Origin: Nitrospirae bacterium GWC2_42_7
Lineage (GTDB): Bacteria > Nitrospirota > Thermodesulfovibrionia > Thermodesulfovibrionales > UBA6898
Assembly (NCBI GenBank): GCA_001803645.1
Contig: MHDW01000033.1
Coordinates: 6,827 to 14,801, forward strand
Reading direction: 5' to 3'
DNA: 7,975 bases
This document shows positions 1-5,266 of this stretch, in pieces. The position numbers and the translations under genes were made by a program. The notes under the pieces are model-generated. The model saw nothing but the letters and a program-made list of their open reading frames with translations, had not been told where the DNA came from and did no database searches. How positions within the stretch are numbered: the first letter of the stretch is position 1; the number at the start of each line of letters is the position of its first letter.

Positions 1-52
1 CCATCAGGAAAAGACCTTTACAGATGCTCCCTTTATATAGGATAATTATTGC

Positions 53-1027
53 ATGGGCAGATCGGTTAACATTCCGGGGCAAAAAAGTGTAAATATCACT
101 GGCATTCAACTTCATTTTTCTGTTGTGGTTTTCCTGATTGCCCTTGTTCTTCTGCCATCATGTAAAAAGCCTGAAGAAAAAAAAGCTGCTGTTGATTTTT
201 CAGACCGTATTCAAATACCACAGGACAATCAATTGAAAAATTCCCAGCCGATCAGAATTGCTATTGCTGCAATGATCTCACCCAAAGAAACTGCGCAATA
301 TTATGAGCAGATGATGAAATATGTCAGCCGTAAACTCGAAAGGCCTGTAAACATAACACAGAAAAAGACATACGATGAGGTTAATGACATGCTCGAGCGC
401 AAAGAACTCGACATTGCCTTTGTATGTTCTGGCCCGTATGTGATAGGAAAAAAGAAATTCAGCATGGAGCTATTAGTAGCTCCAATGCTTTACGGCAAGC
501 CTTTTTATCAGGCTTATTTCATTGTTCATAAAGACAGTCCTGTCAATGATATAAAAGAATTAAAAGGCAAACGTTTTGCATTTACGGATCCTGCCTCGAA
601 TACAGGAAAGCTTGTTCCAACATATATCCTCTCAAAAATGGGAACAGACCCTGAACACTATTTCAAAGAAATAATTTTCACCTATGGCCATGACAATTCC
701 ATAAAAGCAGTTTCAAAAGGACTCGTTGACGGCGCTTCTGTTGACGGTCTTATATGGGATTATTATCAAGACAAAAATCCTGATTTTATCTCGAACACAA
801 AGATCATCTTTAAATCTCCCCTTTACGGCATACCGCCGGTTGTTGTTCATCCCCAGTTACCCGAGGCAGAGAAAAAAGAGATAAAAAAAATATTTCTTAC
901 ATTACATGAAGACCCTGAAGGCAAAAAAATCCTTTCAGAGCTACTCATAGAAAAATTTATTGTTCCGGATGATGCTTCTTATAATTCCATCAGGGAAATG
1001 CAAAGCTGGATTGACAGGCAGAATTGA
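53..1027 (+). CDS. PhnD-like periplasmic substrate-binding lipoprotein
   Basis: This encodes a 324-residue member of the phosphate/phosphite/phosphonate-type (PhnD) periplasmic binding protein superfamily, which binds small anions or other ligands outside the inner membrane. A hydrophobic segment at about residues 20-34 ends in the lipobox LPSC (C37), so a lipid-anchored protein is expected. The binding fold starts near residue 65 (IRIAIAAMISPKET) and carries family-typical stretches: DIAFVCSGPYVIG, then ELKGKRFAFTDPASNTGKL, then VSKGLVDGASVDGLIWDYY. The ATG at 53 has a weak AGGA 10 nt upstream and gives a rather long signal n-region. No better in-frame start precedes the hydrophobic core. 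The stop overlaps the next start by 4 nt (TTGA), so the two proteins are probably made together. With no ABC permease or ATPase in view, I infer a signal-input role rather than uptake. The ligand is unknown. Confidence 0.88.
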   Translation: MGRSVNIPGQKSVNITGIQLHFSVVVFLIALVLLPSCKKPEEKKAAVDFSDRIQIPQDNQLKNSQPIRIAIAAMISPKETAQYYEQMMKYVSRKLERPVNITQKKTYDEVNDMLERKELDIAFVCSGPYVIGKKKFSMELLVAPMLYGKPFYQAYFIVHKDSPVNDIKELKGKRFAFTDPASNTGKLVPTYILSKMGTDPEHYFKEIIFTYGHDNSIKAVSKGLVDGASVDGLIWDYYQDKNPDFISNTKIIFKSPLYGIPPVVVHPQLPEAEKKEIKKIFLTLHEDPEGKKILSELLIEKFIVPDDASYNSIREMQSWIDRQN

Positions 1028-2121
1028 AGAACTTATCTTTTAAAAACAAATTATTTGTATCTTATACAGCACTTATCCTGTTCTTCTCAGTGCTTTCGAT
1101 AGTATTTGTGAACTTATATATCACAAAAATCTTAAAGGAACATTTTGTTCAAATGGGACGTTCTCTCTCATCAACAGTTGCCTCAAATATAACAAACGAC
1201 CTTTTAATAAATGACCTGCTCTCTATTGACGCCTTCTTTGAAGATGTTAAGAGAAACAACCACGACGTGGCATATATTTTTCTTGAAAAGGACGGGAAGG
1301 TTGTAATTCATACTTTTCAGGAAGGTTTTCCAAAAAAGCTCTTAAACCTGGGACATACTGAAAACAAAACAGACTATGTCTTTATTAATTCTGACGGTAA
1401 AACCTATTATGATTTTTCAGCTCCGGTTCTGGAAGGCCGTGCAGGCACGCTGAGACTCGGCATGTCCGGCAGCATGATCAGCTCAATGGTAAATAATACA
1501 GTGAAAACCCTGCTTACTGTAGCTTTTGTGTCAATGCTCGCTTCTATTATATTTGCAATCTTTATATCCAGAAAATTAACTAAGCCGCTTATACTCCTTA
1601 CAGAGTCATCCATGAAGATCAGCGAAGGAGATTATTCAAAGAATGTTACAATTTCCGGAAAGGATGAAGTAGCAAAACTTTCGCATGCATTTAACAAAAT
1701 GGCTGAAACTGTAAGCATCAGGGAAAAAGCACTAAAGGAAACTAATGAGGAACTCGAAGAATACGGGATTAAGCTGCACGAATATGTTGAAAAGCTTAAT
1801 AAAACAAGAGATGAACTTATAAAATCAAAACAGGATTCAGCTATGGTTGCAACATCCCGCGCATTGCTCCATCATTTAAGACAGCCCTTGACATATCTGC
1901 TTATGGCTATCGAGTTATTCGCTGACGACATACATAAGGGCACAGACAAAAATGAGATCCTGATGAAAGCAAAGGTTATAGAAAAGGCCGGTGAAAATGT
2001 CTCGGAAATACTGAATAAATTCGAGAAACTGAAGGAATTTAAGACAGTTCAATACTCCGACGAAACAAGAATAACAGATATTGAAGAACAACCAGAGAGC
2101 TTAACTGACAAACTTCTTTAA
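1024..2121 (+). CDS. Membrane HAMP sensor with histidine-kinase DHp region but no ATPase domain
   Basis: This 365-residue inner-membrane protein has the front half of a sensor histidine kinase. TM1 is at about residues 10-32, an extracytoplasmic region at about 33-160, and TM2 at about 162-182. A HAMP domain follows (about 183-235, with TKPL and GKDEVAKLSHAFNKM), then a charged coiled coil (about 235-272) and a DHp-like helix with HHLRQPL at 283-289. H283 is in the phosphoacceptor position and H284 replaces the usual acidic residue. The protein ends about 75 residues later, without the N, G1 and G2 boxes of a HATPase_c domain, and the DNA after the stop shows no continuation. The start is TTG inside the stop of the binding-protein gene, which points to translational coupling. 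I infer that the lipoprotein is its ligand-presenting partner. It may act as a phosphotransfer partner, a decoy dimeriser, or a receiver-binding scaffold. Confidence 0.85.
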   Translation: MKNLSFKNKLFVSYTALILFFSVLSIVFVNLYITKILKEHFVQMGRSLSSTVASNITNDLLINDLLSIDAFFEDVKRNNHDVAYIFLEKDGKVVIHTFQEGFPKKLLNLGHTENKTDYVFINSDGKTYYDFSAPVLEGRAGTLRLGMSGSMISSMVNNTVKTLLTVAFVSMLASIIFAIFISRKLTKPLILLTESSMKISEGDYSKNVTISGKDEVAKLSHAFNKMAETVSIREKALKETNEELEEYGIKLHEYVEKLNKTRDELIKSKQDSAMVATSRALLHHLRQPLTYLLMAIELFADDIHKGTDKNEILMKAKVIEKAGENVSEILNKFEKLKEFKTVQYSDETRITDIEEQPESLTDKLL

Positions 2122-2126
2122 TTTTC

Positions 2127-2154
2127 TTGAAATTAATTTCTTTATTGATAGAAT
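2127..2154 (+). promoter_or_regulatory. Candidate sigma-70 promoter for the small peptide gene
   Basis: TTGAAA at 2127-2132 and TAGAAT at 2149-2154 are separated by 16 nt, each close to the housekeeping consensus. A transcript would start near 2161, about 46 nt before the small ORF. The position, just after the stop of the preceding gene and before a very strong ribosome binding site, supports it. It is a pattern match only. Confidence 0.45.
2129..2140. promoter_or_regulatory. 12-bp perfect palindrome over the -35 region
   Basis: GAAATTAATTTC is identical to its reverse complement. It overlaps the 3' part of the -35 hexamer and the start of the spacer of the candidate promoter, where a repressor dimer would block polymerase. 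AT-rich DNA yields such palindromes by chance fairly often, so an operator role is only a suggestion. Confidence 0.3.
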
Positions 2155-2206
2155 GGAATAAAGGCATACAATAAAATTCATTTAAATGATAAGGGAGGTG
2201 TAAACA

Positions 2207-2269
2207 ATGAAGATAAAAAAAGTCTCCAGAAAAACAGCAACTACCTGCAAGTGCAAAAGTTCCTGTTAG
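2207..2269 (+). CDS. 20-residue basic three-cysteine peptide
   Basis: This is a 20-codon ORF. The first 11 residues are lysine/arginine-rich (MKIKKVSRKTA), followed by TTCKCKSSC with cysteines at positions 14, 16 and 20, the last residue being cysteine. The evidence that it is translated is its setting: AAGGGAGGTG at 2191-2200 is an almost full-length match to the anti-Shine-Dalgarno and lies 6 nt before the ATG. A candidate promoter precedes it and a strong terminator follows about 40 nt after the stop. I do not recognise the family. The basic front half and cysteine-rich end would suit a modified-peptide precursor, a metal-binding peptide or a cationic effector, but no maturase or exporter gene is in the window. 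It could instead be a regulatory leader peptide or part of a small RNA. Confidence 0.55.
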   Translation: MKIKKVSRKTATTCKCKSSC

Positions 2270-2311
2270 AAGTAAATATATAGTTCACTCGTAAAAAGGT
2301 TGAACATCATT

Positions 2312-2354
2312 AAAAACTGGATTCACCGACTTGATCGTGGAATCCAGTTTTTTT
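2312..2354. terminator. Rho-independent terminator, probably bidirectional
   Basis: AAAAACTGGATTC (2312-2324) pairs with GAATCCAGTTTTT (2340-2352). The arms enclose a 15-nt centre that can add a CGA/TCG pair around CTTGA. Seven T residues (2348-2354) follow on the + strand, and five A residues at the left end give a T-run on the - strand. It lies between the + strand small peptide gene and the - strand nitroreductase gene, so it can end both transcripts. Confidence 0.88.
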
Positions 2355-2375
2355 AACTTAAAAATTGTTCCTCAT

Positions 2376-2999
2376 TTACTCAAATCTCACAAAGTCCTCG
2401 ATTTTTCTTCTGAATGCCCTCGGCAGAAGTGTAATTCCCTGTCTTAAATAACCTACAGTTATGAGCATGGGTATTGTTTTGTCAGCAGGGATATTAAATT
2501 CCTTCTTAAGGCAATCCTCGTCAAAACCATCCATAGGGTGGGTCTCAAGGCCGAGCCCTTTTGCCGCAAGCATTATATTCATAGCAAATAAAGCAGTATT
2601 CTTAACAGCGAAGAGTTTTCTTTTCAGGCTATCCTCTGTGTCATAGAGATTCTTCACCATACCTGTGTATGTATCTCTCATCTCCGGCTTTATAAAGCCT
2701 AATGCCTGCCAGCTGTCAAGCACCTGTCCGAGATTCTCCTCAACACCTTTGGGATCAGCTATCATTATCAGGACAGCAGATGCCTCTTCAGCCTTTGGCT
2801 GGTCAAACGCACACTTTCTCAATATCTTCTTTCTTTCAGCCTCCATAACGACAACCACCCTCCACGGCTGGAGATTCATGGAAGATGGAGATAAATTCGC
2901 AAGTTCCAGCAGTTCCCTTATCTTTTCTTTTGAAATACTCTTCCCTGTTTCGAAAAAATTGATCGAACGCCTTTCTTTTATTGCCTGAATAATATCCAT
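2376..2999 (-). CDS. Nitroreductase-family FMN-dependent oxidoreductase
   Basis: This encodes a 207-residue cytoplasmic flavoprotein of the nitroreductase superfamily. Members bind FMN and use NAD(P)H to reduce nitro compounds, quinones, flavins or enones; the physiological substrate here cannot be told. The N-terminus has the family start, IIQAIKERRS, with the FMN-contacting RRS at 10-12. SPSSMNLQPWRVVVV (37-51) is the typical substrate/flavin loop. AMNIMLAAKGLGLETHPMDG matches the late helix-loop region, and the protein ends with the RAFRRKIEDFVRF-type tail. I chose the ATG at 2999 because AAGGAG lies 7-8 nt upstream and the protein then begins as relatives do. The in-frame ATG at 3062 would add 21 residues (MTTKNNKRIW and on) without a ribosome binding site. 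The gene stands alone and converges on the terminator at 2312-2354. Confidence 0.9.
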   Translation of the reverse strand: MDIIQAIKERRSINFFETGKSISKEKIRELLELANLSPSSMNLQPWRVVVVMEAERKKILRKCAFDQPKAEEASAVLIMIADPKGVEENLGQVLDSWQALGFIKPEMRDTYTGMVKNLYDTEDSLKRKLFAVKNTALFAMNIMLAAKGLGLETHPMDGFDEDCLKKEFNIPADKTIPMLITVGYLRQGITLLPRAFRRKIEDFVRFE

Positions 3000-3079
3000 G
3001 TCTTTCTCCTTTTTGCAGGCAGACCTGCTGGTCCAGATCCTTTTATTGTTTTTTGTAGTCATTCAGGAGCTGGAAGAAT

Positions 3080-3161
3080 CATAACCCCTCCTCACCTCCC
3101 CTTAACTTAAGGGGAGGAATATGCCCCCCTCTTAAGTTAAGAGGGGGCTGGGGGAGTTATG
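3080..3161. repeat. Composite palindromic repeat, unit 1 (MITE/REP-like)
   Basis: This 82-bp element is bounded by CATAAC at 3080-3085 and GTTATG at 3156-3161. Inside are two hairpins in a row: CCTCCCCTTAA-C-TTAAGGGGAGG (3095-3117, 11-bp arms, one-base centre) and CCCCCTCTTAA-G-TTAAGAGGGGG (3125-3147, 11-bp arms). The two hairpins resemble each other and the outer ends are inverted copies with a few mismatches. This architecture is typical of non-coding REP/BIME or MITE-like repeats mobilised in trans. I see no clear target duplication. It lies upstream of the nitroreductase start and could affect its leader RNA. Confidence 0.82.
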
Positions 3162-3216
3162 TTCCCCGGTCCACTGAGCCCTCACGGTTACATGAAATTT
3201 CCTGCCCACCTTTCTC

Positions 3217-3247
3217 TTATAAAAAGATTATCATATACTGGTATAAT
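3217..3247 (+). promoter_or_regulatory. Candidate extended -10 promoter toward the sigma gene
   Basis: TGGTATAAT at 3239-3247 is a perfect extended -10 element (TGN-TATAAT). The best upstream -35-like sequence, TTATAA at 3217-3222, is poor and 19 nt away, which an extended -10 can tolerate. The transcript would start near 3254, run through the second palindromic repeat, and give the sigma gene a leader of about 220 nt. That would be a housekeeping entry separate from the ECF-type promoter. The surrounding TATAC-TG-GTATA (3234-3245) is a short palindrome. Confidence 0.35.
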
Positions 3248-3252
3248 GTCAA
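3225..3252 (-). promoter_or_regulatory. Candidate - strand promoter for the nitroreductase gene
   Basis: Read on the - strand, a perfect TTGACA lies at 3252-3247, and TAATCT follows 16 nt later at 3230-3225. The alternative GATAAT (3232-3227) is a better hexamer but leaves only 14 nt. If used, transcription would run leftward through repeat unit 1 to the nitroreductase start about 220 nt away. The site overlaps the + strand candidate, so the two would compete. The -10 is weak and the call is tentative. Confidence 0.25.
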
Positions 3253-3292
3253 TGTATCGTTAATACGAACGTAAGCCTTCAGTGAAGCAGGG

Positions 3293-3367
3293 AACCCACC
3301 CCTGCACCCCTCCAAGGAGGGGAATTAGATGAAAGTCCCCTCTTGGGAGGGGATGAAGGGGTGGGTT
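3293..3367. repeat. Composite palindromic repeat, unit 2 (MITE/REP-like)
   Basis: This 75-bp element has perfect 10-bp terminal inverted repeats, AACCCACCCC (3293-3302) and GGGGTGGGTT (3358-3367). Two internal hairpins are CCCCTCC-AA-GGAGGGG (3307-3322) and CCCCTC-TTGG-GAGGGG (3337-3352). The right side contains GGGAGGGGATGAAGGGG, which recurs in the repeat at 6753-6837, so these are members of one family. It lies in the leader of the sigma factor gene if the distal promoter is used. Confidence 0.82.
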
Positions 3368-3440
3368 GCTTTATGTGCTGTTAAGCCCCTATTCACTAAA
3401 GGGTTAATACAGATCATGTATCATTTTTTTGAAATGCATA

Positions 3441-3470
3441 TTGAACAAATATCCGATACTTATTGTCTAA
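3441..3470 (+). promoter_or_regulatory. Candidate ECF-sigma autoregulatory promoter
   Basis: TTGAAC (3441-3446) and TGTCTAA (3464-3470) are separated by 17 nt. They resemble the AAC-containing -35 and the TC(T)-containing -10 of ECF sigma promoters. The same GAAC-N17-TGTCTAA, with identical spacing, occurs at 5200-5227 before the DUF4139 gene. The -10 ends 4 nt before the ATG of the sigma gene, so transcription from here would begin at or within a base or two of the start codon. Confidence 0.5.
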
Positions 3471-3474
3471 TCAA

Positions 3475-4080
3475 ATGACAGAAAATAATTCCATAAATGA
3501 TGAGGACCAAGAGATCGTCCTTTTGTGCAAAAAAGGCGATCTGAATGCTTTTGAATCTCTTGTGATAAAGCATCAGAAAAAAATGTTTAATATTGCATAC
3601 AGGATAGCCGGAAACTACGAGGATGCAGCTGAGATAGTGCAGGACGCTTTCTTATCAGCATACAAAAGTATAAAGAATTTTGAAGGAAAGGCAAGGTTCT
3701 CAACATGGCTTTATACTATTGTCGTAAATCTTTCAAAAAACCGTTTAAGGCAGACACAGACACAGTCCATGCACGAACCTGTTTCTTTTGATGATCCTGT
3801 TCCTGTAAAAGATGGATATGTTAATGCAGAACCTGTATCAGATAATCCCTCTGCGCTTGAAGAACTCGAAAAGAGAGAGGTTCAGCAGAAAGTCAACGAT
3901 TGCATAGATACTCTGGATACTGAGTTCAGGGAAGTTCTGGTTCTCAGAGATATTCAGGGGTTTTCTTACATTGAGATAAGTGCTATGCTGAAAATAGCAG
4001 AGGGCACGGTAAAATCAAGGCTTTTCAGGGCGCGTGAAGCCATGAAAAACTGCTTAAAGAAAGTGCTTGGAGATCTATAA
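3475..4080 (+). CDS. rpoE: ECF-family RNA polymerase sigma factor (RpoE-like)
   Basis: This encodes a 201-residue ECF sigma factor that directs RNA polymerase to a small set of promoters under envelope or other stress. Region 2 spans about residues 14-90, with NYEDAAEIVQDAFLSAY at 47-63 and the promoter-melting stretch FEGKARFSTWLYTIVVNLSKN. An acidic, variable linker (about 95-130) follows. Region 4 (about 135-195) holds the helix-turn-helix GFSYIEISAMLKIAEGTVKSRLFRAREAM. I start at the ATG at 3475. The TTG at 3463 would add only four residues and lies inside the candidate -10 element. No Shine-Dalgarno precedes either start, in contrast to the neighbouring genes. The stop abuts the ATG of the anti-sigma gene. 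The symbol rpoE reflects family only; orthology with E. coli RpoE is not implied. Confidence 0.93.
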   Translation: MTENNSINDEDQEIVLLCKKGDLNAFESLVIKHQKKMFNIAYRIAGNYEDAAEIVQDAFLSAYKSIKNFEGKARFSTWLYTIVVNLSKNRLRQTQTQSMHEPVSFDDPVPVKDGYVNAEPVSDNPSALEELEKREVQQKVNDCIDTLDTEFREVLVLRDIQGFSYIEISAMLKIAEGTVKSRLFRAREAMKNCLKKVLGDL

Positions 4081-5037
4081 ATGGAATGCAGGGAAGTTCA
4101 GGACAATCTTAATAATTATATAGAAGGCATGCTCCCTTCAGAGGCACTAAAGTCTTTTGAAGAGCATATTGCTACATGCACAATATGCAGTGAGTCACTT
4201 GCTGACCTTAGAAAATCAATTGAGCTTGTAAAAGGACTCGAAGAAATAGAACCACCCCAATGGCTGACTCAAAAAGTTATGGCTAAAGTAAGAGAAGAAG
4301 ATGTTCAACAGAAAAAAGGGATATTTAAAAGACTATCCTCTCTATTTAAGCTAAACATGCCGCTTAAGGCTGTGGCTGCAGTCGCAATAGCAGTCACAAC
4401 CATCTATATATTCAAAGAGATCCAGCCTGTAGTGCATCCTGTAAAGCCAGCGCTAGAGGAAACTGTAGAAGAAATGCCTCTAAAAGAACAAAAGAGATCC
4501 CGTGTTCCTAAAAAGGAAAAGATGGCACAGGAGCCGGCCTTTGGGGGAAAAGTTGAGAAAAAGGACAGCGCTCTGCCTTACGCCGACAGTCCAATGCCTG
4601 CGGCAGGATATGGATCAACCGATAAATTTTATGAAGCGCAAAAAGCCCCTTCACCAGCATATGAGCAAGAAAAAAGCAGTTCATTCGCAGGAGCGCCATC
4701 TCCGGCAAAAGATAATTTTAGAATGGAGGACAAAACCTCAGCTGCATCAAGGGGCATGGAAGAAAAAATAATTGATGACATGATTTTTACTGTTATTGTG
4801 AAGGATATAGAGTCTGCCAGAAAAGAAGTCTGGCAGGCTTTGTCACTGTCAGGAGGAAAAGTCACGAGGACAGAAACATACACAAACAAGTATCTCCTCT
4901 ACACTGAAATAGATCCTGCAAAGCTTAAAGAGCTGAAGGATAAACTGAAGAATATTGGAGAAGTCAAACAGGTAGGCATTGATTCATCTAGGACCCAGGG
5001 GAATGTAGCCGTAAGAATTGAAATTACGGGGATGTGA
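4081..5037 (+). CDS. Zinc-finger (zf-HC2) transmembrane anti-sigma factor
   Basis: This 318-residue single-span membrane protein should hold the adjacent sigma factor inactive. The cytoplasmic N-terminus has the zinc-finger anti-sigma motif: C3, then H29-x3-C33-x2-C36. A hydrophobic span at about 95-111 (LKAVAAVAIAVTTIYIF) follows a basic stretch. The extracytoplasmic part has a low-complexity region rich in Lys, Glu, Pro, Ala and Ser (about 120-225). A compact C-terminal domain at about 230-316 (IFTVIVKDIESARKEVWQAL, then GGKVTRTETYTNKYLLYTEI) resembles DUF4349/DUF2275-type domains. The gene begins on the base after the sigma stop, with GGAG 8 nt before its ATG inside the sigma gene. I infer that the outer domain perceives the signal, whose nature is unknown, and that release occurs by a conformational change or proteolysis. 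Confidence 0.88.
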   Translation: MECREVQDNLNNYIEGMLPSEALKSFEEHIATCTICSESLADLRKSIELVKGLEEIEPPQWLTQKVMAKVREEDVQQKKGIFKRLSSLFKLNMPLKAVAAVAIAVTTIYIFKEIQPVVHPVKPALEETVEEMPLKEQKRSRVPKKEKMAQEPAFGGKVEKKDSALPYADSPMPAAGYGSTDKFYEAQKAPSPAYEQEKSSSFAGAPSPAKDNFRMEDKTSAASRGMEEKIIDDMIFTVIVKDIESARKEVWQALSLSGGKVTRTETYTNKYLLYTEIDPAKLKELKDKLKNIGEVKQVGIDSSRTQGNVAVRIEITGM

Positions 5038-5072
5038 TAATGAGTCATTTAGTAAAGTATAGAACTCCCGTA

Positions 5073-5133
5073 TGTCATCCCGGCTTGTCCGGGATCCTTC
5101 TTACAGAAAGATTCCCGACACGCGGGAATGACA
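5073..5133. repeat. Composite palindromic repeat, unit 3 (REP-like, TGTCAT ends)
   Basis: This 61-bp element is bounded by TGTCAT (5073-5078) and ATGACA (5128-5133). It holds ATCCCGG-CTTGT-CCGGGAT (5077-5095) and ATTCCCG-ACACG-CGGGAAT (5111-5129). The middle can also form one long imperfect hairpin, since GGGATCCTTCT is nearly complementary to AGAAAGATTCCC. TGTCAT(T/C)CCCG repeats of this type are widespread in bacterial genomes and are unrelated in sequence to units 1, 2 and 4. An open frame at 5034-5270 runs through it (78 codons, with repeat-derived residues such as CHPGLSG and FPTRGND). It overlaps the anti-sigma stop and lacks a ribosome binding site, so I do not call it a gene. Confidence 0.85.
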
Positions 5134-5198
5134 AATTGTGTGGTTCTACTTATGAACTTATTAATAATATGCGGTCAAACCAATTCCCAAACTTTTCC

Positions 5199-5227
5199 GG
5201 AACTTTTCTGATCGCTCTTTTGTCTAA
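5199..5227 (+). promoter_or_regulatory. Candidate ECF-sigma promoter for the DUF4139 gene
   Basis: GGAACTT at 5199-5205 equals the -35 consensus of E. coli sigma-E promoters. TGTCTAA at 5221-5227 follows, 17 nt after GGAAC. The GAAC-N17-TGTCTAA spacing is the same as at 3443-3470 before the sigma gene. Transcription would begin near 5233, giving a leader of about 34 nt that contains GACCGGTC (5236-5243) and the ribosome binding site. This separates the DUF4139 gene from the sigma/anti-sigma transcript while keeping it in the same regulon. Confidence 0.55.
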
Positions 5228-5266
5228 AGAACTAAGACCGGTCAAAAAAACAAAGGAGGCTTTAAA

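Noticed and set aside
1..45. Possible 3' end of an upstream gene (frame 1 open to TAA at 43-45; frame 2 open to TAG at 38-40).
   Set aside because: Only 12-14 codons are visible, two frames are equally open and neither shows a recognisable motif, so no gene can be supported.
17..46. Promoter-like TTTACA-N18-GATAAT before the binding-lipoprotein gene.
   Set aside because: It would start transcription at about the ATG at 53, leaving no room for the weak AGGA, and upstream DNA is cut off. Too uncertain to list.
2200..2354. Riboswitch in the leader of the small ORF.
   Set aside because: The hairpin follows the ORF and has a plain terminator form. I see no conserved aptamer core or alternative pairing.
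3000..3062. 21-residue N-terminal extension of the nitroreductase.
   Set aside because: The internal ATG at 2999 has a good AAGGAG and gives the family-typical N-terminus. The outer ATG has no ribosome binding site.
3080..3367. Possible CRISPR-like array because of repeated C-rich and G-rich blocks.
   Set aside because: The units are palindromic, unequal and not separated by regular spacers, and no cas gene is present. They fit REP/MITE-like repeats.
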